64,000 nt of DNA from Bradyrhizobium sp. Arg816 (GCF_029989365.1 NZ_JAPRAQ010000015.1:1-64000); one strand, 5' to 3'. Positions 7,273 through 14,953 are shown, counted from the first letter of the stretch. Notes: generated by a model from the sequence alone, not told the origin. Numbers and translations are program-made.

Positions 7273-7476
7273 ATGACTGAAGTTTTCGACCTGTTCGGTG
7301 ATCCCGTGCCGCCCAATTGGGGCGAGCGCGGTCGGCCGCAACATGTGCCGACGCAGCAAAACCGGAATCGTGTCAGCCTCTTAGTCGCGCTCGGCTGGTC
7401 GCCGCCTCGGATCGCGGCCGCGCTTTTCGTCACGCCACTAACGTTGCGGAAGCATTATTTTTCCCAGCTCAAGTTT
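7273..7476 (+). pseudogene. phage-like HTH protein truncated by an IS3 remnant
   Basis: The N-terminal part begins MTEVFDLFGDPVPP and includes a helix-turn-helix-like IAAALFVTPLTLRKHYF. It resembles small prophage proteins that bind DNA. After about residue 67 the frame passes into the reverse side of transposase DNA, so the native C terminus is gone. The exact junction, near 7470-7490, cannot be fixed without the intact homologue. Confidence 0.5.
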
Positions 7477-7768
7477 GCGCCGGCCGCGCCCGCAAGCCTT
7501 GCAGGCGCATCAGCCGCTCAATCCGGTGCAGGCCGCAATCCGCCCCGTCGGCGAGCAGGTCACGCCACACCCGGCGTGCGCCATAGGTGCGGTCGCTGGC
7601 GGCGAAGCTGGCCTTGACCTTGCCGCCGAGCTCCTCGTCGCTGCGGGATCTGGCGCTGGGAGAGCGGTTCAGCCAGGCATGGAAGCCCGACCGCGACACT
7701 CCCAGCGCATCGCATAGCCATGCCACCGGCCAGATCGTCCGGTGCTTCGCGACGAAGGCGAACTTCAT
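7469..7768 (-). pseudogene. IS3 transposase orfB, N-terminal fragment
   Basis: MKFAFVAKHRTIWPVAWLCD and the following SRSGFHAWLNR are the typical start of the IS3 orfB HTH_21 region, ending at about residue 99 within RTYGARRVWRDL. The rve-type DDE integrase domain is absent. The ATG overlaps the end of orfA by 4 bases, the standard site for programmed -1 frameshifting in IS3 elements. Confidence 0.8.
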
Positions 7769-8055
7769 GTCGCTTCCTTCGCGAAGTAGGCTGCGGCCTT
7801 TTTTAGGATATCCCGCTCGGCCTTCAGCTTGGCGACCTCACGGCGCAGCCGCTCAATCTCCTGCTGCTCCGGCTTCATCTGCCCGTGGCCGGGAAAGGCT
7901 TGCGCCGGGTCGGAGCCCAACTCCTTCACCCATTTGCGGAGAACATTCTCATGAATATCCAGGTCACGGCCGGCTTGCGCCACCGATACCCCACGTTCCC
8001 GCACCAGCTTGACCGCCTCGACCTTGAACTCGCGGCTGAACTTCCGTCTTTTCAT
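7765..8055 (-). CDS. IS3-family transposase orfA, 96 aa
   Basis: The protein starts MKRRKFSREFKVEAVKLVRE, the HTH_8/transposase-8 DNA-binding segment. It ends with a leucine-zipper helix (IERLRREVAKLKAERDILKK), normal for IS3 OrfA, which binds the terminal repeats. The start at 8055 was chosen because KRRKFS is the usual N terminus. It is intact but has no complete orfB partner. Confidence 0.85.
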   Translation of the reverse strand: MKRRKFSREFKVEAVKLVRERGVSVAQAGRDLDIHENVLRKWVKELGSDPAQAFPGHGQMKPEQQEIERLRREVAKLKAERDILKKAAAYFAKEAT

Positions 8056-8144
8056 CGCCACCTCCGGCTTCATGAAACACCTAATCTCGGTGTCCATCAA
8101 ACCGGCAGCAGCTCAGTCCGCCCTGCGGCGTTGTTAGCGCGCGA

Positions 8145-8192
8145 CGGCCCCAACGCCGTGAGCGGGTTGAGGGAGGCGGGACGCCGGGGCCG
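8145..8192. repeat. hairpin with CGGCCCC arms
   Basis: CGGCCCC (8145-8151) pairs with GGGGCCG (8186-8192), just beyond the right end of the IS3 remnant. Same style as the hairpins at 2201 and 5937. Confidence 0.5.
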
Positions 8193-8252
8193 CGAGCGCG
8201 CGGGCCTGAGCACGCCGAATCCACTTTCTGCTTTCGGTGCGTCCGCGCGCTC

Positions 8253-8456
8253 TCAAATGATAGGTCGCCACATTAAATTCGGGGGTACCCCGCCCCAAAA
8301 TGCGCGGCAAAAGCCAAGCGGCCCGTCGCAATATGCGGAGTAGTCGCCGGGACCGGCATCCGCTTTTTGCCACGCACAAGCGCGCTTCGCCTTGCGCGTC
8401 CTGGTTGTCTGGTAAAAGAAACACAGCGCGATGATGATGAGCGATCCCAGAAACAT
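8253..8456 (-). CDS. small membrane-anchored protein, 67 aa
   Basis: From ATG 8456 the frame starts MFLGSLIIIALCFFYQTT, one short hydrophobic helix, followed by a basic stretch (RTRKAKRACAW) and GPGDYSAYC. A diverged copy with an in-frame stop lies at 13117-13207, so the core of the gene has been duplicated. The C-terminal 25 residues may be a fusion to unrelated sequence. Function unknown. Confidence 0.35.
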   Translation of the reverse strand: MFLGSLIIIALCFFYQTTRTRKAKRACAWQKADAGPGDYSAYCDGPLGFCRAFWGGVPPNLMWRPII

Positions 8457-8480
8457 CACGCTTGATTTGTATCGTTAGGC

Positions 8481-8603
8481 TTACGAGCAAAACCAGTTGA
8501 TCAGGCGCCAACTCATCCATCCGATGGCGCCGATCCAGACAACCGAGGCCGTTCCGGCGACGCATAAGAATATGACTGGCAACAGATCACCATCGGTGAA
8601 GAA
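8481..8603 (-). pseudogene. remnant of a small membrane protein (copy of 15069-15290)
   Basis: Reading leftward gives LLPVIFLCVAGTASVVWIGA followed by IGWMSWRLINWFCS and a TAA at 8481-8483. This is nearly identical to the end of the intact gene at 15069-15290. No ATG or GTG precedes it in frame, so it looks like a 5'-truncated duplicate. Confidence 0.5.
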
Positions 8604-8613
8604 AAAGGTTGAT

Positions 8614-8627
8614 TTGATTTAGATCAA
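8614..8627. promoter_or_regulatory. FNR/FixK-type box
   Basis: TTGATTTAGATCAA is a perfect match to TTGAT-N4-ATCAA. It is centred about 40 bases before the ATG of the 46-aa gene at 8661, a normal distance for activation. An FNR/FixK-type regulator is encoded 450 bases to the right. Confidence 0.65.
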
Positions 8628-8660
8628 TGGCCCAATCGGCACCGGTCGAAGTGTCGTGCC

Positions 8661-8801
8661 ATGACTCCAACCGACGAACAAGGTCCAAACAGGGAGACAC
8701 CTCCCGACCCTACGCGCCGTGAGGAGGCACGACGGGTCGTCGAGGAATACATGGAAAGTCTGCGGGAGATCATCAAGAAGCTTCGGCGCAAAATGAATTG
8801 A
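8661..8801 (+). CDS. 46-aa helical protein behind an FNR/FixK box
   Basis: The peptide starts MTPTDEQGPNRETPPDPTRR and continues as one strongly charged helix ending IIKKLRRKMN before TGA at 8799-8801. A decayed relative with the same KLRRKMN end is at 5457-5542, indicating a real family. The anaerobic-type box at 8614 suggests induction under low oxygen (inference). No enzyme motif is present; a small regulatory or nucleic-acid-binding role is conceivable. Confidence 0.6.
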   Translation: MTPTDEQGPNRETPPDPTRREEARRVVEEYMESLREIIKKLRRKMN

Positions 8802-8875
8802 AGGTGCTGTCCGTCCTAAGCCCAATGGCCAGTTGATCGGCGTCGTGCCCACCACAACGAACGCAAGAACTTGAG

Positions 8876-9119
8876 ATGAAACTTCTGGAATGCCGTACGA
8901 AGTTGCGGCGGACGGGAACAGGCCGAATGCTTACGCGCGGAGATCGAACGACCGGAACGCAAGCTCCGCGAAATCGACGGGACCGCCTCACTTGGAGGCA
9001 CCACTCCGTACATTGAATGTCAGCATGTGGCCCATCGCGTCATTTGGTGCGGCGCAAGCGAGTCGCTCAATGACTTTGAAGATCAAATGCGTGCAGTTGT
9101 TTGCGGTCTAGAATGTTGA
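8876..9119 (+). pseudogene. frameshifted coiled-coil small protein
   Basis: MKLLECRTKLRR from 8876 continues in another frame as REQAECLRAEIERPERKLRE and on to a TGA at 9117-9119. The joined sequence is a charged coiled coil, typical of small accessory proteins. Its 3' end overlaps the end of the FNR-type regulator on the other strand. Evidence is only the coherent heptad-like pattern. Confidence 0.35.
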
Positions 9120-9753
9120 TTTCGCGCTGGTTGACGTCGGTGAACTCGAGTACGCCCGCCCGGCGCAGTCGCGACAATGCGCGGGAAACCGTTTCAATGG
9201 TCAGCCCAAGGTAGTCCGCAATATCACGGCGCGTCATTGGCAACGCCATCACGGCGGTAGCGGTGCTTCGCTGATCCATTTCTACTAAGAATGCCGCAAC
9301 CCGTTCGACGGCATCCTTGCGACCCAGAAGAAGCATGTGATCTTCAGCGTGTTGCAGATTTTTCGTGGTTAGGCTGAGTAGCTCTCGCGCGAGGACGCTG
9401 TCGCTCTGAGCAGCCTCGTCAAGCCTTCGACGCATCAAGAGCCGAACGGTGGTCTGAACTACGGCTTCTGCTGTGAACCGGTGGAAATCACCGTTCACCA
9501 ATCCAAAGATGTCCCCAGAGAGATGAAATGCGCCTATCTGTCGCCGCCCATCATTGAGCATTTTGTAGCTCCGAGCGGCTCCAAGCTTGATCTGGTATAT
9601 GTACTCGGCAGGCTCTCCCTCGCCGAAGATTTCAGTGCCTTTTTTGTAGGTGAACTCGCTCAGGCAAACGAGCTGGTTCGAACTGCTCGATATACCGAGA
9701 TCACCGAGCGTGGTTGGCTGATAAGTCCCATCGGTTGAAGTGCGCACAAACAT
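9067..9753 (-). CDS. CRP/FNR-family transcriptional regulator (FixK-like), 228 aa
   Basis: Residues 30-130 form the cyclic-nucleotide-binding-type beta barrel (GEGEPAEYIYQIKLGAARSY, LSGDIFGLV). The C-terminal helix-turn-helix reads MTRRDIADYLGLTIETVSRA, with the E-x2-SR residues that read TTGAT half-sites in FNR and FixK. The N-terminal cysteine cluster of oxygen-sensing FNR is absent, so this is a FixK/NnrR-like protein that does not sense oxygen through an iron-sulfur cluster. The ATG at 9753 is preceded by GGAGGG and preferred over the GTG 12 bases upstream. It lies near an ideal FNR/FixK box (8614) and a near-perfect one (14567). Confidence 0.85.
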   Translation of the reverse strand: MFVRTSTDGTYQPTTLGDLGISSSSNQLVCLSEFTYKKGTEIFGEGEPAEYIYQIKLGAARSYKMLNDGRRQIGAFHLSGDIFGLVNGDFHRFTAEAVVQTTVRLLMRRRLDEAAQSDSVLARELLSLTTKNLQHAEDHMLLLGRKDAVERVAAFLVEMDQRSTATAVMALPMTRRDIADYLGLTIETVSRALSRLRRAGVLEFTDVNQREINILDRKQLHAFDLQSH

Positions 9754-10002
9754 TGGGCCCTCCACACATGCACTGCTCTATTGATTTTAGAGCCTAGTTC
9801 ACGCCTATCCCTATCGTCATTGTACCAAAGGGCATATCCGAATTGCTGCGCCGTTTGAGAAGCCCGGGATCGCGGTCGAGCTGAATCCGCTGGGCTTCGG
9901 CTGACGGCAGCGGGCCGAGCGCCTCGTTTGAGAAGTGCCCCTCGTTTAGGACGACCGGCCGATTGCCGAGTTTTCCCGAGCCCCCCACGAGGGCGACCCG
10001 TC

Positions 10003-10064
10003 GTGACTGGCCTCACAGCGCACTGTCCGGCAACAGCGCGCTGTGAGGCCGTTTTGCCAGTCAC
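10003..10064. repeat. long interrupted inverted repeat
   Basis: GTGACTGGCCTCACAGCGC (10003-10021) is matched by GCGCTGTGAGGCC (10038-10050) and, after an 8-base insert, AGTCAC. It lies in an otherwise gene-free stretch (9754-10070) downstream of no clear gene. It could be a recombination remnant or a structured RNA. Confidence 0.6.
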
Positions 10065-10070
10065 CCGAGC

Positions 10071-10316
10071 GTGCACTCGCATTCGCCCGAGGCCAATGTG
10101 AACAATCCGAACAAAAATCCCGATTGCGACAGTGACAAGTGCCGCTACTCCGCAAGTGAGGTCAGGACCTACCCCGGCACCCATCCTCCGCTGACCCTGT
10201 GCGCAACGTGCTGGAGGGCTCATGAGAGCGCGCGACGGCGATTTAAGACCGGCCTGCCGGTGCTGAAGTGGGCACAGGGGAGACCTGTCAGCGCTCTGTC
10301 CTCATATACGGACTGA
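10071..10316 (+). CDS. possible small Cys-containing protein, 81 aa
   Basis: An 81-aa frame has two Cys pairs (CDSDKC and LCATCWRAH) that could bind zinc. It begins MHSHSPEANVNNPNKNPDCD. Its last 33 codons coincide with the 97-nt repeat that recurs at 12663-12759 without an open frame, so the C terminus may not be native. Moderate support only. Confidence 0.4.
   Translation: MHSHSPEANVNNPNKNPDCDSDKCRYSASEVRTYPGTHPPLTLCATCWRAHESARRRFKTGLPVLKWAQGRPVSALSSYTD
10217..10313 (+). repeat. 97-nt direct repeat, copy 1
   Basis: It matches 12663-12759 over its whole length with about eight differences counted by eye and no gaps. It begins GGCTCATGA and ends CATATACGGAC. Confidence 0.8.
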
Positions 10317-10370
10317 ACTCAGGCGCGGGCTGCGGAGCGGCATTCAAGGCAAGGCGCCCGCGCACAACGA

Positions 10371-10417
10371 AACGGCCTCGCACATCGCCGGGGCTGGCAC
10401 CGGATGCTGAGGCCGTT
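10371..10417. repeat. hairpin with AACGGCCTC arms
   Basis: AACGGCCTC (10371-10379) pairs with GAGGCCGTT (10409-10417). It is another member of the GGCC-armed set, in the gene-poor stretch 10317-10913 where no convincing coding frame was seen. Confidence 0.55.
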
Positions 10418-10629
10418 CCGCGCGGCCGAATCAGCGCGCATTGCCGGTTATTCCCGGTCTTCAAAGAGGGAGCAACACGGGAGATTGCGGGTGTCCTAAG
10501 TGGTGAGGAGCGCCCCAGCGCCGTGTCACTGGACGCGCTAGGGCAAGTTGACGGTCGAATGCCTCTTGTGTGGGCTTGGGAAGGGCTTGCACCCAGCGGA
10601 CGTTCCTAGCGAGCGACCACAGAACGAAA

Positions 10630-10654
10630 AAAGGCCCCGCTAAGCGGGGCCTTT
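10630..10654. terminator. bidirectional factor-independent terminator
   Basis: AAAGGCCCCGC and GCGGGGCCTTT form a perfect 11-bp stem with a TAA loop, flanked by A- and T-runs. It could end transcription in either direction, although no intact gene adjoins it. Confidence 0.7.
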
Positions 10655-10913
10655 GGATAGTCGCGACGTTGCGGAGTGCTGGAGTACATCGCCAGCAGCA
10701 CCATCGTGATCAAGGGTGAGGGTTCCGTCAACTAGGAACCCGTTTCTGGAGCGGCCGTCCTCGCAGCGGGCAAAGCGGACGGCGCGCAAAGAGCCTTACT
10801 GGGACCAAGTAGGTGCTGCGCGATCTCGTGCAGGCCTAGGCGGCGAGGTGCGGTCCTTGCGCCAATTGTTTGGCTCAATGCTCGCGACCTGCTCAGTCGG
10901 CGTGAGAAGCGAT

Positions 10914-11098
10914 TATTGCGGCGCTTTGGCTGCCGGGAAGACTGACGCGGAGATCGCGAGGCGGCTCGGCGGTACCGCAAAAGCAATGTCAGAGCAGAGA
11001 GCCCGGCTCCTTGCGCGATTGCAGATCAATTCGCCGAAGAGATCGCCGATGCAGCAGAGCGGTGGGCGAGCTGGCCGGGCTATCGAGGCGTCACATAG
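10914..11098 (+). pseudogene. HTH-like small protein, frameshifted
   Basis: ALAAGKTDAEIARRLGGTAK followed by EQRARLLARLQINS looks like a LuxR/sigma-type helix-turn-helix with a trailing helix. The expected continuation (FAEEIADAAERWASWPGYRG, stop 11096-11098) is in a different frame. It resembles small DNA-binding proteins of accessory DNA and is broken. Confidence 0.45.
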
Positions 11099-11256
11099 AA
11101 ATTTTGCCCCGCGAAACCACCCGCATGTCTCTTGTCGGAACAGTCGGCGCATCAGGATCAAAGATCATCTGCGCTGCTGCCACTGGTCCAGAGCTAACGA
11201 ATGGTTAAGCCGGATCTGGGAGGTTGCAATGGGGGCGACCTAAAACGAGGTCCACC

Positions 11257-11667
11257 ATGTCGAGGCTGAAGGAAGCTGCCCCGGTATCCCGCGATTTGAA
11301 CATCGGCCAGATCGACACCGCCGAGTTGCTGCTGCACCGCGTGTACGCCTTTGGAGCGGCCGAGGAACATGCCCCCGGCGAGTCAGTAGGGCAAGACGCT
11401 GCGGGCTGGGAACGGGCAGAAATGGCTCTGCTACAGGCGGAGATCGACACCCAGCGCCAAATTATCAAGCTGCTCCGCAACGAATTGTCAGGCATGAAGA
11501 AGGAACGGGACGCTTGGCGCAGCCGGGCTCACAGGCTTTGTCGATCAGTTTCGACTGACCTCACAGCCGCCCCGCGCCCCGGATCGTTTGCGGCATCTCT
11601 CCAGCAACGTCGAATACATTTCCGGCAGCACGGCTCGTTTACGCCTCGCGGAGAATTGACGCAATGA
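11257..11667 (+). CDS. coiled-coil hypothetical protein, 136 aa
   Basis: Starts MSRLKEAAPVSRDLNIGQID after an AACGAGG ribosome site. Residues 45-95 form a long coiled coil (ALLQAEIDTQRQIIKLLRNE then LSGMKKERDAWRSRAHRL). It could pack as a dimer or bind a partner. It overlaps the next gene by ATGA (11664), so the two are translationally coupled; since the next product is secreted, the pair may be a phage-type cassette (inference). Confidence 0.55.
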   Translation: MSRLKEAAPVSRDLNIGQIDTAELLLHRVYAFGAAEEHAPGESVGQDAAGWERAEMALLQAEIDTQRQIIKLLRNELSGMKKERDAWRSRAHRLCRSVSTDLTAAPRPGSFAASLQQRRIHFRQHGSFTPRGELTQ

Positions 11668-12053
11668 CCACACGAGTGAGGACAATCCTGCTGGGCGGCC
11701 TGCTGCTGCTCGCCGCGAACGCCGCCGACGCCGCCGACATGCCTTCGATGTTCCACGGCCGATGGTGCGGCGAGCCGCACATGATGAAGCACTGCGGGAA
11801 GGATGAGGAAGGCATCCAGATCACCGCGCGCGGGTTTCACCACGAGGCTGGAGAGGCTGGGTGCAGACTTGTCGGGCTGAGGCCGCAATGGCCGACGACG
11901 CGGGCCGATGTCGAGTATCGCGCGACGTTCGTCTGCGTCGGCGAGAGACCGCCTGACCGCCGGGAATACTACTGGATCGGGTTCTACGATGATGACCGCA
12001 ACGAGGGTCTGTTCATGCTGAAGACCGACAAGACGTTCGGGAGGTCCAATTGA
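11664..12053 (+). CDS. secreted Cys-containing hypothetical protein, 129 aa
   Basis: A signal peptide (MTTRVRTILLGGLLLLAANA, cleavage after ADA) precedes a mature part with four cysteines (WCGEP, HCGKD, GCRLV, FVCVG) that could form two disulfides in the periplasm. It is translationally coupled to the upstream coiled-coil gene. Similar short secreted proteins occur in Bradyrhizobium phage-like regions. No enzyme motif was recognised. Confidence 0.65.
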   Translation: MTTRVRTILLGGLLLLAANAADAADMPSMFHGRWCGEPHMMKHCGKDEEGIQITARGFHHEAGEAGCRLVGLRPQWPTTRADVEYRATFVCVGERPPDRREYYWIGFYDDDRNEGLFMLKTDKTFGRSN

Positions 12054-12118
12054 GGGCGCTGATCGCGCTGCTGGTTCTGATCGCTTCCGGTGAGGCGATG
12101 GCTCTCATTTGTCCGTAA
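12050..12118 (+). pseudogene. truncated signal-peptide-only gene
   Basis: A TTG overlapping the previous stop opens a 22-residue peptide reading as a signal sequence (RALIALLVLIASGEAMALIC), then stops abruptly at 12116-12118 within the end of the opposing gene. It looks like the first 22 codons of a secreted-protein gene cut off by a rearrangement. Confidence 0.4.
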
Positions 12119-12446
12119 AGAATGTGAGGAGCACTTTGCCTTTTTCGCCGATCAGGCAAAGAAAAGTCCGACGGGTGTCGTTCTTACCTTTTTCAAGATA
12201 GGCATCCCCGATCACGATGGTGCGAATGATCGTGTCCTCGACTTTTGTATTGGCCTTTGCAATCGTCATTCCATCAACGTCAAACGAGATATCTTTTATC
12301 GCGGGACTGCGTTCTTTCAGCGCGATGAGTCCAGTTGTGCGGCAGGCCTCAAGTTCCGGAGGGAGGTTTTGGGCAACGACAACACCGAGAGGACACGCGG
12401 CCACAATACTGAAGAACGCGAAGCAGTACAGTGATCGGATGCTCAT
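12105..12446 (-). CDS. secreted hypothetical protein, 113 aa
   Basis: The start at 12446 follows a strong GGGGAGG ribosome site and opens MSIRSLYCFAFFSIVAACPL, a signal peptide cleaved near VVAQN. The mature protein is a small alpha/beta domain with two Cys (ACRTT, FLCLI) and ends LLTFFTDK. Lower GC than its neighbours suggests transfer. It converges on the genes to the left. Function unknown. Confidence 0.6.
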   Translation of the reverse strand: MSIRSLYCFAFFSIVAACPLGVVVAQNLPPELEACRTTGLIALKERSPAIKDISFDVDGMTIAKANTKVEDTIIRTIVIGDAYLEKGKNDTRRTFLCLIGEKGKVLLTFFTDK

Positions 12447-12662
12447 GTGACGCCTCCCCTTCAACCACGAACTGTAGACCCGTAGGCGCAGGTTAGTGCG
12501 TTCACTTTGGTACACAATTGAACATTTGGTGGTCCGCCCCCGGAGAACATCGCCGTGGATGTGTCTATGACGACTTGAACTGATCGGCCACCCGTGTGTA
12601 GGTCGGATGGTTCTTTGTTCTTGATCTTCTTCCAGTGTGAGCAGCGGCCCAAGGTGTGGCTG

Positions 12663-12759
12663 GGCTCATGAAAGCGCGCGACGGCGATTTGAGACCGGCC
12701 TGCCGGTGCCGATGTGGGTAGAGGGGAAACCTATCAGCGCTCTGTCCTCATATACGGAC
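12663..12759 (+). repeat. 97-nt direct repeat, copy 2
   Basis: Second copy of 10217-10313, same length. Here it lies in a gene-free stretch (12447-12767), next to the stop of the broken gene at 12768. Confidence 0.8.
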
Positions 12760-12767
12760 AGGAGTGC

Positions 12768-12942
12768 CTAGCTTCGGTCCGATTTCTCAATCTCCGTAAG
12801 GTGCTCCAGTTGGTGCGCCAGCGCTGTCCAGCTGCGTGAAGATACTTGTCAACACAGCAGATTGACGACCTGAATTTTTAGGATTAGTTGCGCGGGTCTT
12901 GTATTCCGCAGCGTAGGCTCTGCACTGTTCGACAGAAATCAC
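12768..12942 (-). pseudogene. frameshifted small helical protein gene
   Basis: A GTG start (12942) after AAGGGGG opens VISVEQCRAYAAEYKTRATN. After about residue 33 the frame must shift by one base to give SWTALAHQLEHLTEIEKSDR and a TAG at 12768-12770. The restored sequence of about 57 aa matches a small helical protein type that is very common in Bradyrhizobium. It is broken here. Confidence 0.55.
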
Positions 12943-13116
12943 TCGTGCCCCCTTCCGCTGGCCTAGTGGAGTATGGAGAAGAAATGCGACACTTCTTGTG
13001 CAGTTCCCGCTCGGGCGCACTTACTGGCTTGAATTTGCCGAGCGGCTTCGGCGCGGCGCCAGGGTCGGTAGCTCCGACCTCGAACGAGCGCATGGTCGGG
13101 TCGGGGGCTGCGAGAA

Positions 13117-13207
13117 GATGCGGAGTGGTCGGCCGGGACGGGCATGTTTGCCATGCGTATGCGCCGCTTCGAGCGTCTTGGTGTCTAGTAAAAGAACCAC
13201 AGCGCGT
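13117..13207 (-). repeat. diverged copy of the 8335-8434 segment
   Basis: The segment aligns by eye with the core of the small membrane gene at 8253-8456: both have GATGCGGAGT-like ends and a GTAAAAGAA / CACAGCGCG block. Read leftward it gives ALWFFY, then a TAG stop, so it is a dead copy. The rest of 12943-13275 shows no gene. Confidence 0.55.
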
Positions 13208-13275
13208 TGTCGCGCGTACCCACCCGCTTTTTCCGCACGCGCCAAAGGACCCGCTCAGTAAGCCGGGTTTGTCTC

Positions 13276-13934
13276 TCACCAAACGCCCGGGACGAGCCGC
13301 CAACGGACCCGCGCGGCGTAATCCGAATAGCCCGCGAGCTCCACGCGAAGAATTCGGTCCTCCGTGATGGTGCGATGGAGCAGAAACGGCAGGCTGAAGA
13401 TCACAACGAGCGCGGCCGCCAGCCACGATCCGAGTGCGGGTCCGCTTGCCACTATAATCAGAGTTCCGGCCGTGTATCCGGGATGGCGGACAAAGGCGTA
13501 AGGTCCCGTTGTGACGACGTGCTGGCCGCGGTCGGTCTGGATGCGAATGACCGAGGAGAAAAACGGTTAACGCGCATAGCCCATAGTGCCAAGGCGTAGC
13601 CGGCTCCGACCGTGAACAGGCAAACGCCTTGCAGCCAGTCGGGCACGTTGTCGCTCCAATGGAAACGGCCACGGTCGAGCCCGGCAACGATCCAATGCAT
13701 GAACAGAACCAGCGAGAAGACCCTCAACGCGAGCGGCGGCTTCCTGCCGCCAGGCCGCATGCGTTCGCGCAGAAGGTCCGGATCGAGCGCCGCGAACGAA
13801 ACGATCATGACGACGGAGAAGATTGCGAGATACGCCCAAAAGCTCGGGATGGCCACCGTGCCAGCTGCTGCGAACAATGCGGCGGCTGCAGCGACCACGA
13901 ACAAGCCTGCCTTGAGGTAAGCCGAGACGGGCAT
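13276..13934 (-). pseudogene. isoprenylcysteine methyltransferase-family (ICMT/PEMT) membrane protein, frameshifted
   Basis: From ATG 13934 (MPVSAYLKAGLFVVAAAAAL) the protein shows several membrane helices and the family block WAMRVNRF. A one-base loss in a T-run near 13565 breaks the frame. The other frame resumes with TTGPYAFVRHPGYTAGTLI, which holds the RHP-Y methyl-donor-binding signature, and ends at 13276-13278. Restored length, about 219 aa, is normal for the family, which methylates lipids or C-terminal cysteines. The lesion removes the SAM-binding end. Confidence 0.7.
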
Positions 13935-14148
13935 TCCGCTACTATACCATTTCAAAGAAGCGAAGTGCCACGCCCTAGACCCGCCGTACGCTCGGCGCAA
14001 TCCACAGAGGTCATGAACCGCGCCTGCTAATCTCGCCAGTCGCGCACGACGCGAATTGCCCTTTGAGATCTGCGCGTGCGTCGGACCAAAGTGCGGCAGA
14101 TGTCGGCGTGCCGTCCGAAGCGGCTTTATCGGAGCGCGCTTCCTCTTC

Positions 14149-14322
14149 TTACCGGGGCAATGGCGTCGCTCTTGCTGCCTCTTCCGCTTCGGCTAACTCG
14201 TCATAGGACCGAGCCAATTCGAAGAAAGCATTCCGCGTATGTTCCTCAGAAATACCTTCGGCCGCTCGCCGCAATTCAGTGGCGTATTCTCGCAAGCGCT
14301 GGGTTTGCGCTAATTTATCCAT
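14149..14322 (-). CDS. small helical protein, 57 aa
   Basis: The minus strand encodes MDKLAQTQRLREYATELRRA and continues as one amphipathic helix (ISEEHTRNAFFELARSYDEL). It resembles the 62-aa protein at 2365 and the broken gene at 12768 in pattern and length. These are small acidic helical proteins of unknown role that abound in Bradyrhizobium accessory DNA. Confidence 0.5.
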   Translation of the reverse strand: MDKLAQTQRLREYATELRRAAEGISEEHTRNAFFELARSYDELAEAEEAARATPLPR

Positions 14323-14722
14323 CACCACGCCCCGTGGTTTTTTGAGGAAATGGATAGCGAGTTAGTAAGAGTAGGGTCGTCAGTCATCTCAGGATGAATA
14401 CGTAAGGGTGCCGGGGACCGAGAGGGCCCCTGCGCGGCGTGGGAGCGTGGAAACGGAGTAGGCCGGAATGCGGACATCCCGAATTCGGGCCAATGTCTGC
14501 TGCGGGTACAAGCAATAATGCTCTGGTCGATCCGGTAGGCTACTTGGGATACCCGGCGAGTCGCTCATGATTTAAATCAACGGCGGCACTGGCGACCCGC
14601 GCGACTGAGTCATGGGGTCGGAAGATCGCCCTTTCATCGCGCTCGTTCACTTCGCATCTTGCGGCGCACGCGCATGTCCCCCAGCATCGACAGCCCGATG
14701 AAGCCGCCAACTGAGCCAAGGC
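14323..14722. other. 400-nt stretch without a convincing gene
   Basis: No supported coding frame. It holds a near-perfect FNR/FixK-type box at 14567-14580 and a GC-rich palindrome around 14410-14440. A short decayed frame may follow the box at about 14613, in the same arrangement as box 8614 and gene 8661. Confidence 0.4.
14567..14580. promoter_or_regulatory. near-consensus FNR/FixK-type box
   Basis: ATGATTTAAATCAA differs from TTGAT-N4-ATCAA at one position. The likely target, a frame near 14613, is degraded. Confidence 0.4.
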
Positions 14723-14953
14723 TTACTTTCGCTTCTCGGCCTTAATACGCAGGACATAGAGCGTGATTCGGGACTCGTCCACGACTTCCATCCGCCATTC
14801 GCGGTCAGGCGTTAATTTCCCATCGAGGCCTTTGAGTATCTGCCCAGCCCTTACCGTGGCCTCATTCCAAGCGGTGTGCTCGTCAGGCAGCTCCGCGCCT
14901 TCGAGGTCGAGTTCGCGGCGTTCGTGGGTGACGTGGAAGAAATAGCGCGGCAT
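14723..14953 (-). CDS. DUF6894 family protein, 76 aa
   Basis: MPRYFFHVTHERRELDLEGA and the ELPDEHTAWNEATVRAGQIL helix mark a full DUF6894 protein, ending LYVLRIKAEKRK. It is a close paralogue of 5166-5396 and intact. It sits beside small-membrane-protein genes that are also duplicated elsewhere in the region, so the segment probably spread by duplication. Confidence 0.75.
   Translation of the reverse strand: MPRYFFHVTHERRELDLEGAELPDEHTAWNEATVRAGQILKGLDGKLTPDREWRMEVVDESRITLYVLRIKAEKRK

Larger units (their letters stand above)
7469..8110 (-). mobile_element. IS3-family insertion sequence remnant
   Basis: It contains an intact orfA (7765-8055) and the first third of orfB (7469-7768), read leftward. 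The catalytic DDE portion of orfB and the left terminal repeat are missing where the element meets the phage-like gene. It cannot transpose by itself. Confidence 0.8.

Noticed and set aside
12884..13687. 267-codon minus-strand frame
   Set aside because: Out of frame with the recognisable methyltransferase sequence and rich in Arg/Pro/Ser; an antisense or off-frame artefact.
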